A DNA stretch of 64,000 nt from Catenulispora pinisilvae (GTDB taxonomy: Bacteria; Actinomycetota; Actinomycetes; Streptomycetales; Catenulisporaceae), in contig NZ_JAAFZA010000031.1 in the NCBI RefSeq assembly GCF_015356865.1, forward strand, positions 1 through 64,000. Direction: 5' to 3'. Positions within the stretch are counted from its first letter, which is position 1, and each line of letters starts with the position of its first letter. The position numbers were made by a program, and so were the translations under genes. The notes below the pieces were generated by a model. It was not told the origin of the DNA. It did not search any database and saw only the letters and a list, made by a program, of their open reading frames with translations. This document shows positions 48,040-57,155 of the stretch, piece after piece.

Positions 48040-49242
48040 GTGACGTCCGCTATCGCACCCGCACCGCGCGCCGAACTGTCCGCCGCCGAGGCCCGCCGCC
48101 TGGCCCTGCACGCGCAGGGGCTGATCGGCGCGCCGGATCGGCGCAACGGGGTCGAGGGTGTGTTGCGAGATCTCGGGGAAGTGCAGCTGGACACCATCAG
48201 TGTGCTGGCCCGCTCACACGAGCTGGTGCCGTACGCGCGCCTCGGCGCGGTCGGACGCGAGGCCGTGGAGAAGGCGTACTGGAACCACGAGCCGCACGGG
48301 GCCTCGACTTTCGAGTACTGGGCCCACGCCGCCTGCATCCTGCCGGTCGAGCAGTGGCCGACGTTCGCCTACCGCCGCGCGCACTTCCGCGACCGGGCCA
48401 GCGGCGGCTGGGGGATGCCGACCACGCGCGAGGCCGAGGCGCTGGTGCTGGGCAAGCTGCGGGACGAGGGACCGTGCATGACCTCGGACTTCGGGGGTGC
48501 GCGCAAGAGCGCGGAGTGGTGGGACTGGTCCGATACCAAGGTCGCGGTGGAGAAGCTGCTGGCGACCGGGGACGTGGTGTGCGTCGAGCGGCGCGGCTGG
48601 CGGCGGGTGTACGACCTGCCGGAGCGGGCGCTGCCCAAGAACGTGCTGGACGCGGCCGAGCCGACCCGCGGGGAGTCGCACATCAGCCTGCTGGCCCTGG
48701 CCGGACGGCGGCTCGGCGTCGGCACCATAGGAGATCTCGCCGACTACTACCGGCTGAAGATCCCCGATGCCAAGCCCCTGATGGCCCAGACCGGCCTGAT
48801 CCCGGTGACCGTGCGCGGCTGGAGCCAGCCGGCCTGGGCCGACCCCGCGGCGCTGGAACTCCTGGCCGCCGGCGGCCCCCGCGGCCGGCACCGGACCACC
48901 TTGCTGTCGCCCTTCGACTCGTTGATCTGGGAACGCGACCGCATGGAACGGATCTTCGGCATGGTGCACCGCATCGAGGCCTACACCCCGGCCGCGAAGC
49001 GGGTACACGGATACTTCGCGATGCCGCTGCTGGCCGGCGGCAAGCTGCTCGGGCGCGTGGACCCCAAGCGTGAGGGGAAGACGCTGGTCGCCCGGAAGGT
49101 ATCGCTGGAAACGGCGGCCGCGGTGCAGCCGATGGCTGAGGCGCTGCGCGAGGCGGCCGCCTGGGTGGGATGCGAGAGTGTCGCGGTGGAGCAGGTGACG
49201 CCGGTGGGGTTGGCTGAGCCGCTGCGGGCCGCACTCGGCTAA
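48040..49242 (+). CDS. YcaQ/AlkX-type winged-helix DNA glycosylase
   Basis: This 400-residue protein matches the family of winged-helix DNA glycosylases (HTH_42) that unhook DNA interstrand crosslinks or remove bulky alkyl lesions. It has LSAAEARRLALHAQGL, the catalytic loop EVQLDTISVLARSHELV with Q-L-D at 49-51 (the QxD pattern of YcaQ/AlkX, not QxQ of AlkZ), and LLSPFDSLIWERDR near 300. The reported catalytic residues belong to that loop, so activity is plausible. The GTG at 48040 is favoured by the TAGCGT hexamer over an upstream TTG at 48010. The last codons are partly repeated downstream. Confidence 0.88.
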   Translation: MTSAIAPAPRAELSAAEARRLALHAQGLIGAPDRRNGVEGVLRDLGEVQLDTISVLARSHELVPYARLGAVGREAVEKAYWNHEPHGASTFEYWAHAACILPVEQWPTFAYRRAHFRDRASGGWGMPTTREAEALVLGKLRDEGPCMTSDFGGARKSAEWWDWSDTKVAVEKLLATGDVVCVERRGWRRVYDLPERALPKNVLDAAEPTRGESHISLLALAGRRLGVGTIGDLADYYRLKIPDAKPLMAQTGLIPVTVRGWSQPAWADPAALELLAAGGPRGRHRTTLLSPFDSLIWERDRMERIFGMVHRIEAYTPAAKRVHGYFAMPLLAGGKLLGRVDPKREGKTLVARKVSLETAAAVQPMAEALREAAAWVGCESVAVEQVTPVGLAEPLRAALG

Positions 49243-49434
49243 GCGAGGCAGACAAGACCAGTCGGCTCACAACCGCTGCCGCCCGCGGACTGGCGCGAAC
49301 GCGATCGCGATCGAGACCGGCCAGCGCTCGCCGTCCGTGCGGGCCGCGCTCGGCTGAGCCTTGATCAGAGCCGATCACAGAGCCAATCAACGCTGATACT
49401 CACACCAGCTCCAGCACACCCGAAACCCGGCGCG

Positions 49435-50262
49435 CTACCGCCACAAAGCCTGTGGCGGCGCACCGAACCACCCGACCAGCACCTCGGCGTCATCGGTCCG
49501 CAGCCCGGCGCGCCAGTCGACCAGTTCCAGTCCGCGCGCCCGCAGCAGGGTGCCGAAGGCGGCGGCGACCTGCGTGCTGCCGATGCCGGTGCGGTGCACG
49601 CCGGCCACCGTGACCCGGCTCGCGGTGTCGACCAGGCCGTAGACGTGGACGCCGTCCGCGACCGACAGGGCGTAGCCGCCCTGCACCACGCCGCGGCCCT
49701 CGATGCCGACCGGGCGGACGAAGTGCGTGGTGGTGCCCAGGCCCGCCGCCAGGTCCTCGACCGTGAAGGTGACGCCGGCCAGCGGTTCGGCGGGGGTGGT
49801 GCGCAGGTGGAGTTCGGTGAAGCCGGGGCCGGAGCGGAATTCGGTCTGGATGCGGCGGATCGCCTTCAGGTTCTCGGTGACCGCGGCCGCGCCGGAGGGG
49901 GCGACCAATTCCACATCACGCCACAGGTCGTCTTTGATCAGCAGGACCGAGCGGCCGTCGAGCGGGCCGGCGATGTCCGGCAGGCGGTCGCTGATGCTGG
50001 ACATGCTGAAGTGGATGTCGCGGGCCGGCAGCATCTCCACCCGCGGCTCCTGCTCGACCCGGCGCAGGGTGAGTTCCAGCTCGCCGATCAGCTCGTACTC
50101 CTCGCGGAAGGCCGGTTCGGCGCGGACCACGCGCCAGACGTGGTCCGCGGCCTCCAGCAGCTGCGTGCCGTCGAACGTCGGGGGCAGGTCTTGGGAGGGC
50201 ACCACCGTGCGCGCTATCACCCCGCCGTCCGCGGCGTCCCGCAGCGTCACGGATATGTCCAT
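49435..50262 (-). CDS. Unrecognised conserved-looking protein
   Basis: I do not recognise this 275-residue protein. It begins MDISVTLRDAADGGVIART, is soluble and acidic, and looks mixed alpha/beta. The segments SVLLIKDDLWRDVELVAPSG, GYALSVADGVHVYGLVDTASRVTVAG and VHRTGIGSTQVAAAFGTLLRARG suggest a two-lobed protein with repeated beta-sheets. No catalytic motif, signal or membrane segment is evident. A TAGGTT hexamer lies 7 nt before the ATG, so it is probably leaderless and active. A terminator is not obvious. It lies between the YcaQ and response-regulator genes without clear partners. Confidence 0.7.
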   Translation of the reverse strand: MDISVTLRDAADGGVIARTVVPSQDLPPTFDGTQLLEAADHVWRVVRAEPAFREEYELIGELELTLRRVEQEPRVEMLPARDIHFSMSSISDRLPDIAGPLDGRSVLLIKDDLWRDVELVAPSGAAAVTENLKAIRRIQTEFRSGPGFTELHLRTTPAEPLAGVTFTVEDLAAGLGTTTHFVRPVGIEGRGVVQGGYALSVADGVHVYGLVDTASRVTVAGVHRTGIGSTQVAAAFGTLLRARGLELVDWRAGLRTDDAEVLVGWFGAPPQALWR

Positions 50263-50269
50263 AGTCCCG

Positions 50270-50275
50270 AACCTA
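50270..50275 (-). promoter_or_regulatory. -10 hexamer of a probable leaderless promoter
   Basis: TAGGTT, then 7 nt, then the ATG at 50262 on the minus strand. Confidence 0.45.
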
Positions 50276-50310
50276 CGCGGAGAACGTCCTGCGATGTCAA
50301 GCTGCGTACC

Positions 50311-50991
50311 TTAGGTGATCTCAAGTAGTTTCTCGCGCACCGCGTAGACCACGGCCTCCATGCGCGAGTGCAGGTTCAGCTTCTCCAGGATGTTGCGGAC
50401 GTGGTTCTTCACCGTGTTCTCGGTGATGAACAGCTCCTTGGCGATCTCCCGGTTGTTGCGCCCGGTGGCCACCAGTTTGAGGACTTCCATCTCCCGGTCG
50501 GTGAGCTTCGGCGCAGTGGGGGCGGCCGGGGCCGGCTCGGGCCCGGCGTCCGCGCCGCGGGCCAGGGCCGCGAAGCCGGTCAGCAGTTTCGCCGCCATCG
50601 ACGGCGTGACCTGCGACTCGCCTCGCTGGACGGCACGCAGCGCGTCCGGGATGGTGTGCGGCAACACGCTCTTGAGCAGGTAGCCGGACGCCCCGGACTT
50701 CACCGCCTCGTAGAGGTCGCTCTCCTCGTCGCTGGAGGTCAGCATGATGACCTTCACGTCCGGGACCGAGCGCTTGATGGCCGCACACGCCGCCAGACCG
50801 TCGGTGTCGGGCATCCGGACGTCCAGGATCACCACGTCCGGGGTCAGCTCCTCGGCCTTGTGCACGGCCTCGGCGCCGTCCGACGCCTCGCCGACCACCT
50901 CGATGTCGTCCTCGGTGTCCAGGACGACGGCCAGGCCTCGGCGCAGGAGCGTGTGGTCGTCGGCTATGAGGACTCTTATGGCTTCCGACAC
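50311..50991 (-). CDS. LuxR/NarL-family response regulator
   Basis: This 226-residue regulator has a receiver domain (IRVLIADDHTLLRRGL, D57 in VVILDVRMPDTDG, SGYLLK) and a C-terminal LuxR-type helix-turn-helix (about 165-226: LTDREMEVLKLVATGRNNREIAKELFITENTVKNHVRNIL split across that span). No histidine kinase gene is adjacent, so it is an orphan. It sits next to hpf, as in other actinobacteria. The GTG start is preferred to the upstream TTG/ATG because it gives the family N-terminus SEAIRVLIADD. Confidence 0.92.
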   Translation of the reverse strand: MSEAIRVLIADDHTLLRRGLAVVLDTEDDIEVVGEASDGAEAVHKAEELTPDVVILDVRMPDTDGLAACAAIKRSVPDVKVIMLTSSDEESDLYEAVKSGASGYLLKSVLPHTIPDALRAVQRGESQVTPSMAAKLLTGFAALARGADAGPEPAPAAPTAPKLTDREMEVLKLVATGRNNREIAKELFITENTVKNHVRNILEKLNLHSRMEAVVYAVREKLLEIT

Positions 50992-51063
50992 AGGACCATG
51001 ATGACACCTCGAGTGGACAACGAACATTACCCATCTGGGTGATCGTTGAACCTGTTGAACACT

Positions 51064-51090
51064 CGCGGAGCCGGGGGGACCGGCTCCGCG
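51064..51090 (-). terminator. Terminator after hpf
   Basis: An 11-bp perfect stem (CGCGGAGCCGG and complement) with a 5-nt loop GGGGA lies about 64 nt after the hpf stop on the minus strand. Confidence 0.7.
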
Positions 51091-51153
51091 AAGGAGTCCT
51101 CTGAGATCAGAGCCCTGTCGACGTCGTGCCGGCCGGGGAAACCCCGACAGAAA

Positions 51154-51867
51154 TCAGTGCCGGGCGCCGGCCATCCGGTCCGAGGGCGACGAGCCGTTGA
51201 TCATCGGCTCGGCCATCTCCTCGCCGGGTTCCAGGCGGATCACGCCGTAGTCGTACGCGCGCCGCCGGTACACCACCGCAGGCAGGCCGGAGTCCTTGTC
51301 CACGTAGAGGTAGAAGTCGTGGCCGACCAGTTCCATCTCGTACAGCGCCTGGTCCAGCGTCATCGGGGCCGCGGTGTGGGTCTTCTCGCGCACCACCATC
51401 GGGCCGTCGGTCGAAGGGCCGGACCCGCCGTACGGCGCCAGATCCACCTCGGGGTCGTCGCCGGCGGCGCCGTCGGCGCTCAGCAGCGGCTCGGTGCCCG
51501 GCGGCAGGTCCGCCATCGGCGGGAGGTGCTTGATGGACTCGGCGATCGCCTTGCGGTTGCGGTGGATCTTGCGCCGGTCCTTGACCTTGCGCAGCTGCGT
51601 CTGGAGCTTGGCCGCGGCCAGATCGAGCGCCGAATACGGGTCGGCGGCGCAGGCCTCGGCCCGGATCACCGGGGCCCGGGGGCAGTCCAGCGTCAGCTCG
51701 ATCCGGTCCTTCTGCTCGGCCTGCCGGGGATTCTTCTCCTCACCCAGCACGACGGTGAGGCTGATGGCCTTGCCATCCATCTCCTCGACCTTGGCCAACT
51801 TCTCCATCACGTGCCGACGGAATCGGTCGGTCACCTCGTGGTGGCGGCTCTTGACGACGATGTCCAC
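51154..51867 (-). CDS. hpf: Ribosome hibernation promoting factor, long form
   Basis: This 237-residue protein has the HPF/YfiA N-terminal domain (MDIVVKSRHHEVTDRFRRHVMEKLAKV, basic KVKDRRKIHRNRK) that occupies the decoding site. It also has the C-terminal dimerisation domain of long-form HPF (about 175-230: MTLDQALYEMELVGHDFYLYVDKDSGLPAVVYRRR-type), which pairs two 70S into 100S ribosomes. An acidic linker lies between. The ATG has GGGAGA 6 nt upstream. A terminator lies downstream between it and the response regulator gene. Confidence 0.95.
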   Translation of the reverse strand: MDIVVKSRHHEVTDRFRRHVMEKLAKVEEMDGKAISLTVVLGEEKNPRQAEQKDRIELTLDCPRAPVIRAEACAADPYSALDLAAAKLQTQLRKVKDRRKIHRNRKAIAESIKHLPPMADLPPGTEPLLSADGAAGDDPEVDLAPYGGSGPSTDGPMVVREKTHTAAPMTLDQALYEMELVGHDFYLYVDKDSGLPAVVYRRRAYDYGVIRLEPGEEMAEPMINGSSPSDRMAGARH

Positions 51868-52447
51868 GCGCGTTCTCCCATCTCGCGTTCAGATCTCGGC
51901 CGGGCTCACGGCTCCGGCATTCGCCCGTCAGGTGAAATCTGGACCAGCGGCGCCTCCGCGAAGTGATCGGGGTCTGCTCTTGTATTGATCGATTCCTGTG
52001 TGGATCGATGCTTGTGGATGGGTTGCCCTGTGCCTGGGGACCGCTAGTCGGTCCGTCCTTGTAGATCTCCAACGTACGCCGGGTCCACTTGGTGCCCGAT
52101 ATCCCGAGTGGAGGAAGTCACGCCCGGGGCCGGAACCGACTGAAGTCGTCGGGGATACGGCCGGGACGTGAGATGTGCCGGGAGGAAATGGCCGTCCGAG
52201 GATGGCGGATGATGGCGGGCCGCCTGCTACCGGTGGCCGAGTATTTGCGTGATGGTGCGCATCGTGCCTGCTCACTCTCGCGGGCCAGTGCCTATGGCTG
52301 AAAACTAGCCCCGGTTCGCGCCCGACGGAAGGGGCCGGAGGCGGCGTTGGACCGTTCGAGTGATCGGAACGGTGTTCGACCGGGGTTTGTGTGCGGTTTC
52401 GTGGTGATTCCTCGGCAGTTCACGCAGTGAGACGGTTCGCGGACGGT
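51868..52447. other. 580-bp intergenic region upstream of hpf
   Basis: I see no gene in this gap. It is less GC-rich around 51965-52070 and has repeated GATCGAT motifs (ATTGATCGATTCC and TGGATCGATGC), probably the hpf promoter region. The other half, near 52300, contains ordinary GC-rich sequence without a strong hairpin. Confidence 0.6.
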
Positions 52448-53170
52448 TCACGCGCGCACCCGCGCCGCGGCGATCGTCGCCGCCCCGAGCACCGGGACCC
52501 CGGCCACCCGCAACGCCCGCGCCGCCTCGGCCAGACTGGCGCCGCTGGTGCTGATGTCGTCGACCAGGACCACGCTGGAAGCGGCGACGGCGGAAATACG
52601 ACGAGCCCGCAAGGCGCCCGACAGGTTTTGCCGGCGCTGTTCGCGGGAGAGCCCGGCCTGGTCCTCGACGGCGCGGGCGTGACACAGCGCGGGCACCGCG
52701 TGAACCGGGACGCCGACCTCGCGCAGCGTCCGGGCCGCGGTCCTGGCCAGCCGGGCCGTGGTGTCCTCGCCCCGCTCGCGCACCACCTTGCGCCGAGACG
52801 GCATCGGGACCAGGGCGACCTGCCGGCCGGCCGGGCCGCCGCCGGTCACGGGGAAGGCGTGCGCGTCGTCGAGAGTCTGCGCGACGGCCCGCGCGAGCGC
52901 CCGGCCCAGCGCCCGCCGCAGGTCGGTGCGGCCGCGTTCCTTGTAGCCGATGAGCATCGTGCGCACCGGGTCCTCGTACCGGGACACCGCGTGTGTGCGC
53001 GGCGTGCCGGGGACCGCCGCCAGCGTGCGCCATGGTCCGCCGTCGGCCAACAGGCCGTCGCAGCCCGGGCACAACGGCTCCCCGGAGGGCTGCGGGCGCC
53101 CGCAGCCGCCGCAATCGCGCTCGGCGGCCAGGTCCAGCAGGGCGGCCCAGAGCGGGCGGACGAGCGGCAT
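52448..53170 (-). CDS. ComF-family phosphoribosyltransferase-like protein
   Basis: This 240-residue protein has an N-terminal zinc-finger pattern (CGGCGRP and CPGC), and a C-terminal phosphoribosyltransferase fold with the signature SVVLVDDISTSGASLAEAARAL (PRPP-binding, about 202-223) and LVPMPSRR. In other bacteria ComF proteins contribute to DNA uptake, but the role in non-competent actinobacteria is unclear. It is oriented with lpqB-mtrB-mtrA, beginning 114 nt downstream of lpqB, and often follows lpqB in actinobacteria. A GGGGGG site precedes the ATG. Confidence 0.9.
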   Translation of the reverse strand: MPLVRPLWAALLDLAAERDCGGCGRPQPSGEPLCPGCDGLLADGGPWRTLAAVPGTPRTHAVSRYEDPVRTMLIGYKERGRTDLRRALGRALARAVAQTLDDAHAFPVTGGGPAGRQVALVPMPSRRKVVRERGEDTTARLARTAARTLREVGVPVHAVPALCHARAVEDQAGLSREQRRQNLSGALRARRISAVAASSVVLVDDISTSGASLAEAARALRVAGVPVLGAATIAAARVRA

Positions 53171-53251
53171 CGGACCCCCCGGGTCGGGCGTGATCGGAAC
53201 GTGGCGGAATTATCCGCTATGCCCGATCCTCGGCGCCACCGGAAGGCCAGT

Positions 53252-53285
53252 CCGACCTCCGCGGGGTCCCGACCTCCGCGGGGTC
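53252..53285. repeat. 17-bp tandem duplication at the end of lpqB
   Basis: Two perfect copies of CCGACCTCCGCGGGGTC lie side by side. The second copy reaches into the lpqB stop codon, so the stop falls at the repeat edge. Confidence 0.85.
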
Positions 53286-55296
53286 AGCTCGGCAGCTGCG
53301 TCGCCACCACCGGACTCCACCCGAGTTCCTGGAAACTGTCCGAACCGCCGCTCAACTTGAAGTACGAATACCAGGAGTCCGGGGTCGTGGGCCCGGGCGC
53401 GTCACTGAACGTCCACATCGCCGAGCTGCGCCTGGAGCTGTTGCCGGTCGCCGCGCCGACTCGCTGGGTGGCGGGCTGGGCGTCCTCGGGATCGAGGATC
53501 GTCGAGTCCTGCGAACCGTCCAGGTACACCTTGTAGAGCTTCTGCGTGCTCGAGTTGGTCTGCACACCCAGCAGCACCACGGTACGGCCGTCGACCCAGG
53601 AGGCGTCGTAGACGGTCTGCAGGGCGTCCGAATCCGAGGTGGGGTCTCCGGTCTGCGACGAGCCCTGAAGAAGCTGGAACTCGGTGGCGTTGTCCAGGGT
53701 CGGCAGGTCGGCGGAGCGGTCGATGGTCACCATCGCCGCCGGCTGCGGACTGCTCACGGCCGCCGGGTTGGGCGCGTTCTGCCCGCTCACCACGACCGCG
53801 CGCAAGCCGTCCGGCGAGGGCTTGAAGCGGGTCACGTGCTGACCGGGGACGGGCACCGACTCCGGCGACTCCCCGGGGCCCTGAACCCGGTAGAGGCTGT
53901 CGTCGTCGACCACCCACAGCGATCCGTCGAGCGGGTCCCACTCCAAGTCGGTGATCTTCGCCGGGTCGGCGGCGCTGTACCAGACCCGCTGGTCGGTGGT
54001 CTTGTCGTCGAGCACCACGACGTCGCCGTTCGTCTGGACCACCGCCACGTCGGTCGTGGACTTCGGGTCCTTGATGTCCGAGGAGTCGGGGGCCACCTTC
54101 ACCGCGATCGGTGAGTTCTTCTGCGGGTTCACGCCGGTCATGGCGACCACCGACTGCGGCTTCCCGCCGTTGGTCGGGCAGGCGGCCGTCGCGTTGGAGG
54201 CACCGGCGAGCGTCCGGTAGACGATCGAGGCGACCGCGCCGTTCTGGCCCTCCGGGCACAGCCAGTACACCGTCGGCGGGGGTACATACGCCGGGAGAAC
54301 GGACTGCGGCTTGCAGGTACCGCCGCAGCCGGCGTAGGTGACGCGCACCTGTGTCAGCGGGGACGCGGAGAGCAGCTGCTGGGTCTCCGAGGCGTTCTGG
54401 AAGGTCAGGTAGAGGGCCCGCTGCACGTTGGTGATGTCCGGCATGCCGCCGCGCGGGGCCGTGAGGTTCACCGTGGCCACGCCGTCGGGGTCGAGGGTGA
54501 CCGGGCTCGCCAGGTCGAACTGCGAGTTCTGGGAGGCGTACCGGCCGTGCAGGACCGCGCGCGCCAGCGCGTCGTAGGTGTAGTCGACCTTGCCGGAGTC
54601 CTGGGTCAGGTACACCTGGTCCATCTGCTGGGCCGTCTGGTCGTTCGTGGGCAGGTAGACCGGCAGCGCCGACTGGTAGGTCTGATAGGCCCGCTTGAAC
54701 GCGTCGGCGTTGATCATCCGGGAGTCCGGCATCGATTCGATCCGCCAGCCGGTGTTGGCGCCGAAGTACTTCACGGTGAAGGTCTGGGTGACCGAGCCCG
54801 TCTGGTACTTGAAGAAACCGTACGGGTCGATCTGGGCGAACTGGGTGCCGGTCACGCTGACCGTCTGTTCGGCACCGACGGGCGGGGTCGCGGTGGCGGC
54901 CGCCGTCGGATGCCCGCCGTGGTCGGCGCCGGGTGCCGGATCGGAGACCGCGCCCTGATAGTTGACGATCTTCGTCGTGGTGACCCAGCCCCGGGTGGAG
55001 CCCGGCGACACCATCAGGTTGCGGGCCTCGGGGGTCAAGAACTCCTGGGCGACGCTGAAGGTGGGGTCCTGCTGGTCGCCGGTCAGCGCCTGGAGGAAGC
55101 TGTTCACCAGCTGTTCCGGCGTCATGCCGGGCGTGGGTTCGCGGGCCAGGATGACGACGTTGTTGCGGCTCTGGTTCAGCTCCGCCGAGTGGACCTCGCC
55201 CTTGGACGGCGGCCCGGCGCAGGCCGCGGTCCCGGCCGCGGCGGCCAGGGCCAGCAGGCCGGCGGCCCAGCGGGCCACCCGGTTCGGCGCGGACAT
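53284..55296 (-). CDS. lpqB: LpqB beta-propeller lipoprotein
   Basis: This 670-residue lipoprotein has its lipobox Cys at 26 (TAAC). A GerMN-like domain (about 45-190: MTPEQLVNSFLQALTGDQQDP, FKYQTGSVTQTFTVKYFG) and a C-terminal WD-like propeller (about 330-650) follow. LpqB acts outside the membrane with the MtrB sensor in mycobacteria, adjusting cell wall and division responses. The gene is the last of mtrA-mtrB-lpqB and overlaps the mtrB stop by one base. An AGGGAGC site precedes the ATG. Confidence 0.96.
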   Translation of the reverse strand: MSAPNRVARWAAGLLALAAAAGTAACAGPPSKGEVHSAELNQSRNNVVILAREPTPGMTPEQLVNSFLQALTGDQQDPTFSVAQEFLTPEARNLMVSPGSTRGWVTTTKIVNYQGAVSDPAPGADHGGHPTAAATATPPVGAEQTVSVTGTQFAQIDPYGFFKYQTGSVTQTFTVKYFGANTGWRIESMPDSRMINADAFKRAYQTYQSALPVYLPTNDQTAQQMDQVYLTQDSGKVDYTYDALARAVLHGRYASQNSQFDLASPVTLDPDGVATVNLTAPRGGMPDITNVQRALYLTFQNASETQQLLSASPLTQVRVTYAGCGGTCKPQSVLPAYVPPPTVYWLCPEGQNGAVASIVYRTLAGASNATAACPTNGGKPQSVVAMTGVNPQKNSPIAVKVAPDSSDIKDPKSTTDVAVVQTNGDVVVLDDKTTDQRVWYSAADPAKITDLEWDPLDGSLWVVDDDSLYRVQGPGESPESVPVPGQHVTRFKPSPDGLRAVVVSGQNAPNPAAVSSPQPAAMVTIDRSADLPTLDNATEFQLLQGSSQTGDPTSDSDALQTVYDASWVDGRTVVLLGVQTNSSTQKLYKVYLDGSQDSTILDPEDAQPATQRVGAATGNSSRRSSAMWTFSDAPGPTTPDSWYSYFKLSGGSDSFQELGWSPVVATQLPS

Positions 55297-57143
55297 CAGC
55301 GCTCCCTGAGTCTGTCGGCACCGCGGCCGGTGAGCCCGGTGAGGTCCGGACCGTCATGGCGCGGGGCCGCCGCGGCGGCCCCCTCGGCGGCCAGCCGCGC
55401 GGCCTCGGCCTGGCGTTTGTGGTGCCGGGAGTCGTCCGGCTCCAGCGGTATCGGCGAGCGCACCAGCTCCAGCCCGGCGGTGCGGGGCAGCGTCAGCCGG
55501 AACTGCGAGCCGCCGCCGGGCTCGCCCCAGGCCTGGAGCCAGCCGTGGTGCAGGTGCGCGTCCTCCAGCGAGATGGCCAGGCCCAGGCCGGTGCCGCCGG
55601 TGGTGCGGGCCCGGGCCGGGTCGGCGCGCCAGAACCGGCCGAACACCAGCGAGGACTCCCCGGGCTTGAGGCCGACGCCGTAGTCGCGCACCGCGACCGC
55701 GACCGCGTCGCCGGCCGCCGCGACCTTGATCAGCACCGGCCGGCCCTCGCTGTGCTCGATGGAGTTGACCACCAGGTTGCGCAGGATCCGCTCGATGCGG
55801 CGCGGGTCGATCTCGGCCACGCACGGCGTGTCCGGGGCCACTATCCGCACCTCGGCGCCCTTGCGCTCGGCCAGCACCGCGCTGCTGTCGACCACCCGGC
55901 GGGCCAGCAGCCGCAGGTCCACCGGCTCGGCGTCCAGCACCGCGGCCCCGGCGTCGAACCGGCTGATCTCCAGCAGGTCGCCGAGCAGTTCCTCGAACCG
56001 GTCCAGCTGGGTCTGGAGCAGTTCGGCCGAGCGCGCCGTGGGGCCGCTGAAGTCCGCACGGGCGTCGTGCAGGACGTCGGCGGCCATCCGGACCGTGGTC
56101 AGCGGGGTGCGCAGCTCGTGCGAGACGTCGGAGACGAACCGGCGCTGGACCCGCGAGAGCTCTTCCAGCTTGCGGATCTGCCGCTGAAGGTTGCCGGCCA
56201 TGGTGTTGAACGCGGTCGCCAGCCGGGCCAGGTCGTCCTCGCCGCGCACCCGCATCCGCTCGTCGAACCGGCCGTCGGCCAGCCGTTCGGCGATCCCGGC
56301 GGCCTGCCGGACCGGGGTGACCACCAGGCGCGTGACGAACCAGGCCACCCCGGCCAGGGCCAGCACCAGCACCGCGCCGGCGATCGCGATCATCTCGTTG
56401 TCGAAGCTCAGCGCCTGGCTCTCGGTGGTGAACGGGAACGCGTAATAGAGCTGGACCTCGCCGATGCCGCCGCCGCCGTTCACCGACGGCAGCTGGAACT
56501 GCGCGCCGTAGAGCAGGCCCGGGGTCCGGTGGTCGATCACCTCGGCGCCGGAGGGGGCGTCGGACAGGGCGGTCGCGTCATTGCCGGCCGTCTGCACCCC
56601 GTATTCCAGCTCGGTGGTCTGGTACTTGACCACGAACGTCGGGGAGCCGTAGTCCTCCAACTGGCCGGCCCGCAGACCCTGGGAGATGCTCTGGTGCTGG
56701 ATGCCGCCGCAGGTGTAACCGGCGACCGGCACCAACGGGACGTCGGACATCAGCATCACCTGGTAGGTGTCGCTGTTGGCCCCGCTGCACAGGTTCCGGA
56801 CCATGTCGTACAGGCTGCCGACCCAGGCCGCCCCGTCGCCGTCGTGCTGGGGGGTGCCGCTGGGGGCACCCTGGCGGAAGGTCTCGGCGTCCGCGGCGAT
56901 GGAGGCGCTGGCCTCGCTGAACCCGCTGCTGGCCATGGCCAGCGACGAGCTCTCCTTGGCCTGCACCAGACCGTCGCGGATCTTGTTGTTCAGCACCCAG
57001 CCCAGGGCGAAGGCGATGACGAAGGACAGCAGCAGGGTCAGCGACACCACGCGCAATTGCAGCGAGCCGCGCCAGGTCCCGGGCAGTTCCAGGACGGCGC
57101 GGCCGAACCGCCGGGCACCGCCCGTGAACTTCGAGACCCGCAT
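55296..57143 (-). CDS. mtrB: MtrB sensor histidine kinase
   Basis: This 615-residue kinase has two membrane helices (about 31-51 and 251-271) framing a roughly 200-residue extracellular sensor domain with three Cys. A HAMP (272-325) precedes the H-box VSDVSHELRTP with H342, then the ATPase (NLVVNSIEHS, DYGVGLKPGE, GGTGLGLAISLE). The C-terminal tail is Arg/Ala-rich. It phosphorylates the MtrA regulator encoded just upstream, and LpqB modulates it. A GAGGAA site precedes the ATG by 6 nt. Confidence 0.96.
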   Translation of the reverse strand: MRVSKFTGGARRFGRAVLELPGTWRGSLQLRVVSLTLLLSFVIAFALGWVLNNKIRDGLVQAKESSSLAMASSGFSEASASIAADAETFRQGAPSGTPQHDGDGAAWVGSLYDMVRNLCSGANSDTYQVMLMSDVPLVPVAGYTCGGIQHQSISQGLRAGQLEDYGSPTFVVKYQTTELEYGVQTAGNDATALSDAPSGAEVIDHRTPGLLYGAQFQLPSVNGGGGIGEVQLYYAFPFTTESQALSFDNEMIAIAGAVLVLALAGVAWFVTRLVVTPVRQAAGIAERLADGRFDERMRVRGEDDLARLATAFNTMAGNLQRQIRKLEELSRVQRRFVSDVSHELRTPLTTVRMAADVLHDARADFSGPTARSAELLQTQLDRFEELLGDLLEISRFDAGAAVLDAEPVDLRLLARRVVDSSAVLAERKGAEVRIVAPDTPCVAEIDPRRIERILRNLVVNSIEHSEGRPVLIKVAAAGDAVAVAVRDYGVGLKPGESSLVFGRFWRADPARARTTGGTGLGLAISLEDAHLHHGWLQAWGEPGGGSQFRLTLPRTAGLELVRSPIPLEPDDSRHHKRQAEAARLAAEGAAAAAPRHDGPDLTGLTGRGADRLRER

Positions 57144-57155
57144 GTATTTCCTCGT

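Noticed and set aside
51928-52275. 115-codon ORF upstream of hpf
   Set aside because: No ribosome-binding site, biased composition rich in Pro, Arg, Ser and His, and it overlaps the probable hpf promoter region.
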